Assembly: GCA_902462205.1 (NCBI GenBank)
Contig: CABQAR010000005.1
Span: forward strand, 41,857 to 105,856
DNA: 64,000 bases
DNA from: an uncultured Dialister sp.
Lineage (GTDB): Bacteria; Bacillota; Negativicutes; Veillonellales; Dialisteraceae
Direction: 5' to 3'
Of this stretch, positions 44,018 to 52,223 are shown piece after piece. Both the position numbers and the translations under genes were made by a program. Below the pieces are notes generated by a model. It searched no databases and was not told the DNA's origin. It saw only the letters and a list, made by a program, of their open reading frames with translations. The stretch's first letter is position 1; each line of letters begins with the position of its first letter.

Positions 44018-45481
44018 TTGGGGAAAACAGTCGGAATATTCGGGGGACTTTTAATCGCTGCCATCGTGGCAGGAGGTGCGGCACCCTTCGCATGGGTGCG
44101 GCAGGACGCGGTCATTCCGGGGGTGCGGATGAACGGGATTTCTGTCGGCGGAATGGATAGGCAGCAGCTGACGGAAATGATTAACGCTAAAAATCAGGAA
44201 TTGTCCGAAGGCAGATTGGTCCTGCAGCACGGAACGATCAAAGAGGAATGGGGATTCAAGGAACTGAATGTCCATGTGGATCAGAGCAAGCTCGACGAGC
44301 TTCTTGCCATGGGCAGGAGCGGAAATGTCATGAATGACTGGATCGTCCGCTGGCGTGCCTTGCTTTTCGGCGGTGCTGATCATGCGGGCATCCTATATGA
44401 TAAAAATACAGCAAAGAATAAAGTGGCAGAGCTTGTGAAAAAATACAGTGCTGATCCGGTGGATGCGATGCCTGTGTTTAAAAATGATGGAAGCGTATCA
44501 TTTACCGAGGGAGTCCCTTATCTTAAAATTGATGAAGCGAAACTGGCTGACGCAGTGGATCATGCCATTTCCCATGCGGGGGAGAGCATGGTTGAAATTC
44601 CTGTCACGGAAGAGAAATTGCCGAATCTGACAGCTGAACAGGTGAGGAATTTTAATACGGTGCTCGGGCAGTATTCCACCAATTTCGGAGGAAATCCCAA
44701 TCGAAGCAGAAATATAGAACTTGCTTCTTCCGCTATCAGCGGCACGATCGTGGGGCCGGGAGAAAGCTTTTCTTATAATCATGCGACAGGCATGCGGTCT
44801 CCTGATAAAGGATATATGGAGGCGCCTGTAATCGTGAATGGCCGTCCCGAACCGGGCTATGGCGGAGGGGTCTGCCAGGTCAGCACGACGCTGTTTAATG
44901 CGGTCATGCTGTCCGGACTCCAGGTGACGGAACGGACTCCCCATTTTTCCCCTGCGTCTTATGCACCGATCGGGCAGGATGCGACTGTTTCCTATGGAGA
45001 TCTTGATTTCTGCTTCGTCAATACGTTAAAGCATCCGGTGTACGTGTATTCCGTCTATGCACCGGGAGAAATCACCTGCTATATCATCGGCGCGGCGGAG
45101 GATAAGCCGGAAGTGGCAGAGGTTCTGCTGCGTCATTCCGGTACGATCGGGTTTGATACGGTGGAAAAGATAGATCCTTCCATTGAGGAAGAGAAAAATA
45201 TCGAATACGGGCACGAAGGGTATACGGCAGGGATCATGCAGTATGCCAAATGGGCGGACGGCCGCATTTATGAAGATACGTTTGAATCCTATTATGATCC
45301 GGTAAATACGGTAGTCACCTATAAGACAGATCCGAAAAAGGCGGAAGCAGCTAAAAAGGCAAAAGAAAAGCAGGACAAAGCAGGGAAAAACGTAAAACAG
45401 AAAGAAGTAAAGAGTACACCGAAGAGTGTAAATAAACAAGACAATACGCCTGCAAAAATCATTCCCTTAGGGAATGGGTGA
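44018..45481 (+). CDS. VanW-family membrane-anchored protein
   Basis: The 487-residue protein has one N-terminal membrane segment (residues 4-27), two peptidoglycan-binding-like (PG_binding_4) regions (about 45-200), and the VanW domain with GGGVCQVSTTLFNAVMLSG near residue 290. The C-terminal 60 residues are lysine-rich and disordered. VanW proteins occur in vancomycin-resistance clusters but most, like this one, are in cell-envelope contexts without resistance genes. The start is TTG 44018 with GAGGG upstream. Confidence 0.85.
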   Translation: MGKTVGIFGGLLIAAIVAGGAAPFAWVRQDAVIPGVRMNGISVGGMDRQQLTEMINAKNQELSEGRLVLQHGTIKEEWGFKELNVHVDQSKLDELLAMGRSGNVMNDWIVRWRALLFGGADHAGILYDKNTAKNKVAELVKKYSADPVDAMPVFKNDGSVSFTEGVPYLKIDEAKLADAVDHAISHAGESMVEIPVTEEKLPNLTAEQVRNFNTVLGQYSTNFGGNPNRSRNIELASSAISGTIVGPGESFSYNHATGMRSPDKGYMEAPVIVNGRPEPGYGGGVCQVSTTLFNAVMLSGLQVTERTPHFSPASYAPIGQDATVSYGDLDFCFVNTLKHPVYVYSVYAPGEITCYIIGAAEDKPEVAEVLLRHSGTIGFDTVEKIDPSIEEEKNIEYGHEGYTAGIMQYAKWADGRIYEDTFESYYDPVNTVVTYKTDPKKAEAAKKAKEKQDKAGKNVKQKEVKSTPKSVNKQDNTPAKIIPLGNG

Positions 45482-45537
45482 GACGTGGACCATTTTCTTG
45501 ATTTACGTCGGCAGGAAAATATATCGGAGGGATAGGA

Positions 45538-48500
45538 ATGGGAAAGTATAGACTGCAGTCAAGACAGAAGGATTCAGTCATTACTTTGATGGAAGTGGAT
45601 ACGGAGTGCCGGTCCTGGTACATACAGGCCGATGATACAGAAGCCGCGCTTCGCGTGCTGCAGGAAATGGGACAGGAAATACAGTGCCTGGAGCATATTT
45701 ATCTGAATGGAGAAGATGTCAGTGAAAGGGTCGTTCCTTCCGTGCCGGCCATGGAATCCATACCGCTGCCGGAGGAAGAATTCTCTGAAATGTACGGAGC
45801 AGAAGCAGAAATAGAAGAAATACCTGTTCCTGATGATCACGAAGCTGATGATGGATATGACATGGAAGAATCCGGGGAACCTGTTTTTTCTCTGCCCACG
45901 TTTCAGGATGTGCAGGCTGCCATGGCATGCTCTTCACCAATGGAGGAGGGCGCAATCCCTGTGCCGGATACCGCATTCCGCGCACCGGAAGGGCTGCCTG
46001 AACTGGCGAGCGTGCTTCCGAGTGCCGTATTCGAAGCCAATAAGATGAAAAAAACGGAGTCTGACGGCATATTTCTGGGAAAGACACATATCAAAGGAAA
46101 GACAGTCGATATCAATACAATCAGCGGAGAAGCAGATGGAGTCACCGTGCAGGGGACGGTGATCAAATGTGAGTGCCGCGAGCTGAGGGGGGATCGTCGT
46201 CTCTTTACCATGAATCTGGCGGATGAGACAAACGGAATTCCCTGTAAGAAGTTTTTTGAAAAGGCGGCCGACGCCCAGAAGCTGGAAGCAGTGAAAAGCG
46301 GAATGACCATCAAGGTCAGGGGCAATGTGCAGCTTGATAAATTTACCGGCGGCCTTGTTCTGAATATTTCCCAGATGGAAATGGGAGAAGAGGAAAAAAT
46401 CGATCATACGGATGATTATGAAACGCCTCGCGTGGAGCTGCACCTTCACACCAAAATGAGTCTGGACGGCCTCATTGATAATGAGGAAATCGTAAAAACA
46501 GCGGCCAAGTGGCACCATCCTGCGGTAGCCATTACCGATCATGGCGTCATACAGGCCTTCCCCAAAATACAGGAGTTGGCGAAAAAGTATCATCAGAAGG
46601 TCATTTACGGAATGGAAGGATATCTGATTGATGACATTCCGGATGATATTGATAATGACCGGCAGCAATACAGCCACATCATCATCCTGGCGAAAAATAA
46701 AACGGGACTATTCAACCTGTACCGGATGGTTACGCTTTCCCATCTGAAATTTTACCGAAAGAGGCCATTGCTGCCGCGTCCCATTTTGGAAGAGATGCGG
46801 GAAGGGCTTCTCTATGGATCGGCCTGCGTTATGGGCGAGTTTTTCCGTGACGTTTTAAATGGAAAGAGCGATGAAGAGCTGATTGACAGAGCCAGATTTT
46901 ATGATTATCTGGAGGTCCAGCCGCTGGGAAACAATGAGTTCCTGATGTATGAAGATAAATATTCGGAAGTGAAAACAAAAGAGGATTTGCAGAATCTGAA
47001 CAGAAAGGTACTAGAAATCGGGGAAAAAGCAGGCGTACCAGTCTGCGCCACATCTGATGCCCACTATCTTTTTGCCGAATATGCGCGGAATCGAGATATT
47101 CTATTGTCGAACTGGGAGAAACCGGGAAAAATAGAGTCCCATCCGCCCGTATATCTGAGAACGACGCAGGAAATGCTTGACGAGTTCAGCTACTTGCCCA
47201 AAGAAAAGGCGATAGAGATCGTCGTAACGAATACCCGGCGGGTGGCAGAGCAATGTGAAACAATCGAGCCGCTTGCAGAGGAATGGAAATCCTATAACCC
47301 GAAAATCGCGGGGGCGGATGAGAAGCTGAAAGATATGTGCTATGCCAATGCGGAGGCTGTTTACGGGAATCCGCTTCCTGAAATCGTACAGGCAAGGCTG
47401 GATCTGGAATTGACGCCGATCATCAATCATGGCTACGGGGTTCTTTATTATATTGCCCACAAGCTGGTGAAGCATTCCAATGACAGAGGATACCTCGTCG
47501 GTTCCCGTGGATCCGTCGGATCTTCTTTTGTCGCCACGATGTCCGGCATCACCGAAGTCAATCCCCTTCCGCCCCATTATGTGTGCCCCCATTGCCATTG
47601 GAACCAATTCTTTATCGATGGATCTGTCGGCGGCGGATTCGACCTCCCGGACAAAAAATGCCCGAAGTGCGGCCATGAATTGAGGAAAGACGGACACGAT
47701 ATTCCGTTTGCCGTATTCCTTGGGTTTGATGGGGATAAAGTGCCTGATATCGATCTGAATTTTTCCTCCGGCGATGATCAGGCCGTGGCTCATAAGTACA
47801 CGGAAGAGCTGTTTGGCAGGGACAATGTATTCCGAGCAGGAACGATTGCCGGCATCCAGGATAAGACTGCCTTTGGGTTTGTCAAACGCTATGCGGAAAA
47901 CAGAGGTTTTACCTTCAATGATATTTTCATAGAGAAGCTGTCAGCAGGGGTGGCCGGTGTCAAACGGACGACCGGGCAGCATCCGGCAGGCATCATGGTC
48001 TGCCCTCGTGATATGGACATCCATAACTTTACGCCGCTTCAATATGCAGCGAATAAAAGATGGCTGAAGGATGAAGAGGGAAATAAGATTCCCGGAACCA
48101 TCACCACCCATTTTGACTACCACTCCATTTCAGGACGCATGTTGAAATTGGATATTCTGGGCCACGACGATCCGAAGGTCATCCGCATGCTGCAGGATAT
48201 TACCGGTATCGATCCGCTCCACATCCCTTTTAATGATGCAAAGACACTGTCTTTATTCAGTTCGCCTGACGCGCTCGGCATCACTTCGGAGCAGTTGGAA
48301 GAAACGGTGGGAAATAAAGGGATCAAGGTAGGCGCTATCGGGCTTCCCGAATATGGCACTCCTTTTGTCAGAGGCATGCTGGAAGAAACCAATCCAAAGA
48401 ATTTTTCTGAGCTGGTGCGGATTTCAGGGTTCTCCCACGGAACGAATGTATGGCTGAATAATGCGAGAGATTTGATTACATCGAAGCAGGTCAAGCTGGA

Positions 48501-49230
48501 AGAAGCGATATCGACCCGTGACGATATCATGAACTATCTGATCGCCCATAAGGTGAAGCCCCTTACCGCGTTCAAGGTCATGGAAAACGTACGAAAGGGA
48601 AAAGGACTGGAAAAGGGGAATTCCAATAATAGGAAAGAACTGGAAGATGCCCATGTGCCGGCTTGGTTCATAGATTCCTGTCTGAAGATTTCCTATCTCT
48701 TCCCCCGTGCCCATGCCGTGGCATACGTCATGATGGCTTTCCGGATCGCATGGTTCAAGGTCTACCGGCCGCTAGCCTATTACGCCGCCTATTTCACCAT
48801 CAGGGCGGAAGGCTCCTTCAATCCGCTTGTCATTCTGAAAGGGCTTGCTGCGCAAAAGGCGGAGCTGGCCAGAATCAATTCGGTGCCTCATCCGACGGCC
48901 GTGGAGAAAGGAAATGCCACGGTCATCGAAGTGGCGGCAGAGATGTATCTCCGAGGGCTGCATTTCCTGCCCATTGATTTGAATAAATCGGATGCATCTG
49001 AATTCCTGATGGAGGAGGGCGCCTTAAGGCCTCCGTTCAACTGCATACCCGCACTGGGAAATACGGTGGCAAAGGAAATCGTGCAGGCCAGAGCGGAACA
49101 TGCCTTTACGTCCAAGGAGGATCTGAAGAAGCGTGGCAAGGTCAGCCAGAGTATCATTGATACGATGGAAGACATGGGGATTTTAAATGGAATCCCCGAT
49201 GAGGAACAAATCGATCTGTTTTCTTTCTAA
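45538..49230 (+). CDS. polC: PolC-type DNA polymerase III alpha subunit lacking the inserted exonuclease domain
   Basis: The 1230-residue protein has the PolC order: N-terminal domain, OB fold (about 200-290), PHP domain (ELHLHTKMSLDG near 300, AITDHGVIQAF near 330), zinc-finger region with CPHC and CPKC (near 683-705), palm with PDIDLNF near 736, GQHPAGIMV near 810, helix-hairpin-helix, and a C-terminal clamp motif EEQIDLFSF. It is about 200 residues shorter than Bacillus PolC (about 1437). The DnaQ-like exonuclease normally inserted in the PHP domain is absent: GMEGYLIDD (near 360) passes within about 20 residues into SHIIILAKNKTGLFNLY, with no DxE motif. The reading frame is unbroken. GGAGGGA precedes the ATG. 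Confidence 0.93.
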   Translation: MGKYRLQSRQKDSVITLMEVDTECRSWYIQADDTEAALRVLQEMGQEIQCLEHIYLNGEDVSERVVPSVPAMESIPLPEEEFSEMYGAEAEIEEIPVPDDHEADDGYDMEESGEPVFSLPTFQDVQAAMACSSPMEEGAIPVPDTAFRAPEGLPELASVLPSAVFEANKMKKTESDGIFLGKTHIKGKTVDINTISGEADGVTVQGTVIKCECRELRGDRRLFTMNLADETNGIPCKKFFEKAADAQKLEAVKSGMTIKVRGNVQLDKFTGGLVLNISQMEMGEEEKIDHTDDYETPRVELHLHTKMSLDGLIDNEEIVKTAAKWHHPAVAITDHGVIQAFPKIQELAKKYHQKVIYGMEGYLIDDIPDDIDNDRQQYSHIIILAKNKTGLFNLYRMVTLSHLKFYRKRPLLPRPILEEMREGLLYGSACVMGEFFRDVLNGKSDEELIDRARFYDYLEVQPLGNNEFLMYEDKYSEVKTKEDLQNLNRKVLEIGEKAGVPVCATSDAHYLFAEYARNRDILLSNWEKPGKIESHPPVYLRTTQEMLDEFSYLPKEKAIEIVVTNTRRVAEQCETIEPLAEEWKSYNPKIAGADEKLKDMCYANAEAVYGNPLPEIVQARLDLELTPIINHGYGVLYYIAHKLVKHSNDRGYLVGSRGSVGSSFVATMSGITEVNPLPPHYVCPHCHWNQFFIDGSVGGGFDLPDKKCPKCGHELRKDGHDIPFAVFLGFDGDKVPDIDLNFSSGDDQAVAHKYTEELFGRDNVFRAGTIAGIQDKTAFGFVKRYAENRGFTFNDIFIEKLSAGVAGVKRTTGQHPAGIMVCPRDMDIHNFTPLQYAANKRWLKDEEGNKIPGTITTHFDYHSISGRMLKLDILGHDDPKVIRMLQDITGIDPLHIPFNDAKTLSLFSSPDALGITSEQLEETVGNKGIKVGAIGLPEYGTPFVRGMLEETNPKNFSELVRISGFSHGTNVWLNNARDLITSKQVKLEEAISTRDDIMNYLIAHKVKPLTAFKVMENVRKGKGLEKGNSNNRKELEDAHVPAWFIDSCLKISYLFPRAHAVAYVMMAFRIAWFKVYRPLAYYAAYFTIRAEGSFNPLVILKGLAAQKAELARINSVPHPTAVEKGNATVIEVAAEMYLRGLHFLPIDLNKSDASEFLMEEGALRPPFNCIPALGNTVAKEIVQARAEHAFTSKEDLKKRGKVSQSIIDTMEDMGILNGIPDEEQIDLFSF

Positions 49231-49233
49231 ATA

Positions 49234-49282
49234 AAAAAGCACTTCCGTTCTTTGCGCGCAGGTAAAGAATGAAGTGCTTTAT
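49234..49282. terminator. Bidirectional terminator between polC and queG
   Basis: AAAGCACTTC (49236-49245) pairs with GAAGTGCTTT (49271-49280), with extra inner pairing of CGTTCTTT with AAAGAATG. It overlaps the last codons of queG. Confidence 0.78.
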
Positions 49283-50169
49283 TTCTTTTCTGTGATATCC
49301 ATGTTTCGGAGGAGGATGGATTTACCCCTCCATGCGAAGGCGTACTCTTTGTAATCCCTGCTGAAACGGCGATTGGAGATTTCTTCCAGTGTCGCTCTGG
49401 AAAGATAAGGAATACGCTCTTCTCTGATTTCGGGGAGCGGTGACAATGCGGCATTCTGGTTAAACGGGCAGCATTTCTGGCATTCATCACATCCGAAAAT
49501 CAGGGGCGTTTTCCGTATGATCTGTTCCTCTCTTGCCGTAAGCGGTTCTTTTTTCTGTGTCAGATAGGATTTGCAGGTCCACGGATTGAAACGGCCGGGA
49601 GAAAGCGCATTTCCCGGGCAGGCATGGAAGCATTTTGTACAGTCCCCGCAGTCCATGGAAAGAGGCTCGTCCGGCGGCAGTCTGAGGGTGGTCAGGATGG
49701 AGCCTATGGTAAAGTAAGAACCGTATTTAGGGTTGATAAGGCAATGGTTTTTTCCGAAGAAGCCCAGTCCGGCCTGATAGGCCAGCCAGCGGTCCGCCAG
49801 CGGGGAAGTGTCCACGATGGCATGGAATTGATGGCCGGTATAAGAGGTCTGCAGGACGTTGATTATCTGAGAAAGATAATGATGGACGATTTTGTGGTAA
49901 TCCTTGGAACGGGCGTAAAGAGCGATATTGGAATGATTTTCTCCTTTGTAATGATAGGGGAAAAGAATCACGACGATCGACTGCGCGCCGGGAAGGATTT
50001 TTTCCGGCATGGTGCGCAGCCGGTGGTCGGCAGGAACAAAAGGAATCTCTCCGGCGTCCTCCAGCTTTTTCTGCAGGGAGGGGGAAATGGGGCAGGACAG
50101 GATTCCGACCGCGTCCAGATGAAGCTTTCCGGCGGTCTCTATAAATAATGCTTTTGCAGAAATATCCAT
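49279..50169 (-). CDS. queG: Epoxyqueuosine reductase QueG
   Basis: The 296-residue iron-sulfur, cobalamin-dependent enzyme has the QueG core: DTSPLADRWLAYQAGLGFFGKN (in parts) with the catalytic aspartate near residue 130, and eight cysteines for two [4Fe-4S] clusters in CGDCTKCFHACPG and CDECQKCCPFN. It reduces epoxyqueuosine to queuosine in tRNA. It lacks the C-terminal HEAT-like extension of longer homologues. ATG 50169 follows AAAGGGA. Its need for cobalamin fits the nearby cbiZ gene. Confidence 0.92.
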   Translation of the reverse strand: MDISAKALFIETAGKLHLDAVGILSCPISPSLQKKLEDAGEIPFVPADHRLRTMPEKILPGAQSIVVILFPYHYKGENHSNIALYARSKDYHKIVHHYLSQIINVLQTSYTGHQFHAIVDTSPLADRWLAYQAGLGFFGKNHCLINPKYGSYFTIGSILTTLRLPPDEPLSMDCGDCTKCFHACPGNALSPGRFNPWTCKSYLTQKKEPLTAREEQIIRKTPLIFGCDECQKCCPFNQNAALSPLPEIREERIPYLSRATLEEISNRRFSRDYKEYAFAWRGKSILLRNMDITEKK

Positions 50170-50183
50170 GATATCCCTTTCAC

Positions 50184-50212
50184 GAAAAAGAGCAGGTTTC
50201 CCTGCTCTTTCT
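50184..50212 (-). terminator. Intrinsic terminator after the zeta-like gene
   Basis: On the - strand AAAGAGCAGG pairs with CCTGCTCTTT around a four-base loop, followed by TTC; it separates the zeta-like gene from queG. Confidence 0.8.
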
Positions 50213-51292
50213 TTATTTGACCATGCGTTTGGATAAGACGTCGCTGACTCTTTCCGTCGGCATGTCATCGCTGTCGTAGAGGAGGCCTTTCGGGCTTTTG
50301 ATGATGAGCTGGTCCATCAGGTTCTGCCTGATCAGGTCATTGGTGGCAGAGAGGAACGAAAGACAGGCCTTGTCGTGGTATTCTTTGGAGATGAGTCTGG
50401 ATAATCCGGGTGCTTTGAGGTGCTGCTGCAGATAAAGCTGATGGATAGCCTTCCAGCTCTCTTTTTTGGGGCATGCGCGGAGCATGACGCAGATGGTGTA
50501 TCCTTTTTCTTTCAGATAAGAAATCAGATTCATCGTCCGGTTTACATCGTCAAGGGAGCCTTCCTGCAAAATATGGTAACGTTCTTCCGCGGCCCGTTTC
50601 AGTGTCAGGTCGGAAAGAACTTTGCCCTGTTCCATGGAAAAATAAGCACAGTACTGGCCATATTTCTGAATCAGTTCCTTGGAGCGGGGGTGGAAGCCGC
50701 GGAAATTGTCGCTCATGGACTGGATGATGTCTCCATCATATTCTTCAATCAGCATGGAAGACATCCGCGTTTTTCCGGAGCCGGGCTGCCCTGCGATGAT
50801 GAATGCCATCGGCTTTTCCTGTCCGCCTGTTTTTCCCTGGATAAGGGAAGGCCATACGGTCGAATGAAAGAGCTCCTCCATCTCGTCGGGTGTGAAGGAA
50901 CTTTCTGATTCGATCAGGTCTTTTGTCATTTTTACTTGGCAGGAAGGATGGAAAAGCTGGTCTGCAGTATACTTCGTTTCAATGGCATAGGCTTCCTTCA
51001 GCATGTCGATCTGCTTTTCCATGGAAATCCCATGACCCTTACGAAGCTCTACCTTTGACATGGCACGAATGGTTTTCCGCCATAAATGATAGAGGCGTTT
51101 TTCATCCTCCGGCTGGATACCCATATCCTTTCGTACACTGCAAAGTAAATTGTGGACAGTGGTAAATATTTCTGCATTCACTTCCAATTGGATCCCCATA
51201 GGGGTGATTTCCGCGGATTCGTACAGTTCAGTGACAGTCCGCTCGTCATATGGCATAGCCCGTACCAACTCCTTTTCGTAATTTATCCCCAT
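50213..51292 (-). CDS. Zeta-toxin-like kinase with large N-terminal domain, no visible antitoxin
   Basis: The 359-residue protein carries a zeta-toxin/UNAG-kinase fold in its second half: Walker A AGQPGSGKT near residue 174, then MSDNFRGFHPRSKEL near 200, which matches the zeta D-x-[FY]-R-x-x-HP substrate motif. About 165 residues precede the kinase and have no family I recognise; they are helical and charged. Known zeta toxins phosphorylate UDP-N-acetylglucosamine and are paired with an epsilon antitoxin; none is adjacent here. The ATG at 51292 has no clear ribosome binding site; ATG 51256 has AAGGAG 12 bases upstream and is a fair alternative. The gene follows cbiZ by 24 bases. Confidence 0.72.
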   Translation of the reverse strand: MGINYEKELVRAMPYDERTVTELYESAEITPMGIQLEVNAEIFTTVHNLLCSVRKDMGIQPEDEKRLYHLWRKTIRAMSKVELRKGHGISMEKQIDMLKEAYAIETKYTADQLFHPSCQVKMTKDLIESESSFTPDEMEELFHSTVWPSLIQGKTGGQEKPMAFIIAGQPGSGKTRMSSMLIEEYDGDIIQSMSDNFRGFHPRSKELIQKYGQYCAYFSMEQGKVLSDLTLKRAAEERYHILQEGSLDDVNRTMNLISYLKEKGYTICVMLRACPKKESWKAIHQLYLQQHLKAPGLSRLISKEYHDKACLSFLSATNDLIRQNLMDQLIIKSPKGLLYDSDDMPTERVSDVLSKRMVK

Positions 51293-51316
51293 GATAGCAA
51301 ATGAAAATCTATTTGT

Positions 51317-52108
51317 CTAATCATTTCCGTTGCTACGGTTTCTTTTGAGCCGCTCAAGGTCAGCTGCCGGCGGCGTGGCGAGTGAACGGTCCCTGTTCCA
51401 TGGCTTGTCATACTGTTCCAGACATTGCCGTACCGTGTCATACGCCGCTTTGGAAAGCAGGTATCCAAGCATGGAGAAAGTGCCTGCATCCGTGTAAAGA
51501 GGTCCGCATGGATCGGTAATCAGCGTGATTCCGTCCGTGCCTGTGCCGGTGGCGGGAAGGCCGTTGTTGACATCGGCGACCCCAAGATCCTGCAAGGCGG
51601 CTGTCTTTCCCTCCGTGATCGTGATGAGTGATCTTGCCATGATGCCCGGCGGAAGGGAAGCGTTGACGGATAGGATGATATTGATTGTGCCGACCGGGGC
51701 GAAATGACCGTCCGTTTCTTCATAGAGAGGAGAAGAGCCGGCCCTTGCTGCTGTTTTCTCTACGCCGCCCGTGGTGATGGCGTCCACCGCCAGTGATTTA
51801 TATGACAGACTTTTTTTGCAATGCCATTCCATTTTCGCGGCGGTAAGGAGGGCACAGCTTTTTTCCGGAGCATATCCCTGTTCCTGTAAGGAAAGGCGGA
51901 GGTATTCAGAAACGGAGCCTCCGGGGAATTGTGATTCAGAAGGATAAAAGACAGTAAGCTTTTGATTGACGGCATGGCAGATTTCTTTAAACCCGCCACC
52001 GTAAATAGCAGTAGAAAGTGACAGGCGGGGGCGGTCATAGGAAACTGCGAGGTGGCTTTCCGTGACGAAGAGGGTGCCCCCTGTCGGTAATGAAAAAGAA
52101 TGTTCCAT
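51317..52108 (-). CDS. cbiZ: Adenosylcobinamide amidohydrolase CbiZ
   Basis: The 263-residue protein matches CbiZ: AVDAITTGGVEKTAARAGS near residue 107, GTINIILSVNASLPPGIMARSLITITEGKTAAL near 138-170, and TGTGTDGITLI near 187 (in parts). It removes the aminopropanol part of salvaged adenosylpseudocobalamin or cobinamide to give adenosylcobyric acid, so that the organism can rebuild its own cobamide. No cobalamin riboswitch was seen in the short upstream gap. AAAGGAG lies before the ATG. Confidence 0.88.
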   Translation of the reverse strand: MEHSFSLPTGGTLFVTESHLAVSYDRPRLSLSTAIYGGGFKEICHAVNQKLTVFYPSESQFPGGSVSEYLRLSLQEQGYAPEKSCALLTAAKMEWHCKKSLSYKSLAVDAITTGGVEKTAARAGSSPLYEETDGHFAPVGTINIILSVNASLPPGIMARSLITITEGKTAALQDLGVADVNNGLPATGTGTDGITLITDPCGPLYTDAGTFSMLGYLLSKAAYDTVRQCLEQYDKPWNRDRSLATPPAADLERLKRNRSNGND

Positions 52109-52158
52109 AAGAGACTCCTTTATTTATCCTATTATAACAGGGAACAGGAGCCGAATCA

Positions 52159-52187
52159 TTGAATGGCCTATGGAAATATGATAAAAT
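52159..52187 (+). promoter_or_regulatory. Sigma-70 promoter of the membrane-anchored unknown gene
   Basis: TTGAAT (52159-52164), 17-base spacer, TG-extended TAAAAT (52182-52187). Confidence 0.6.
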
Positions 52188-52223
52188 CTAATAGTATTTT
52201 TATTTGAAATATGAGGAGTATCC

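Noticed and set aside
44018..45481. VanW gene as vancomycin resistance
   Set aside because: No vanA/H/X-type genes are near; VanW domains are common in unrelated envelope proteins.
52109..52223. Cobalamin riboswitch before cbiZ
   Set aside because: The gap is too short and has no B12-box-like sequence.
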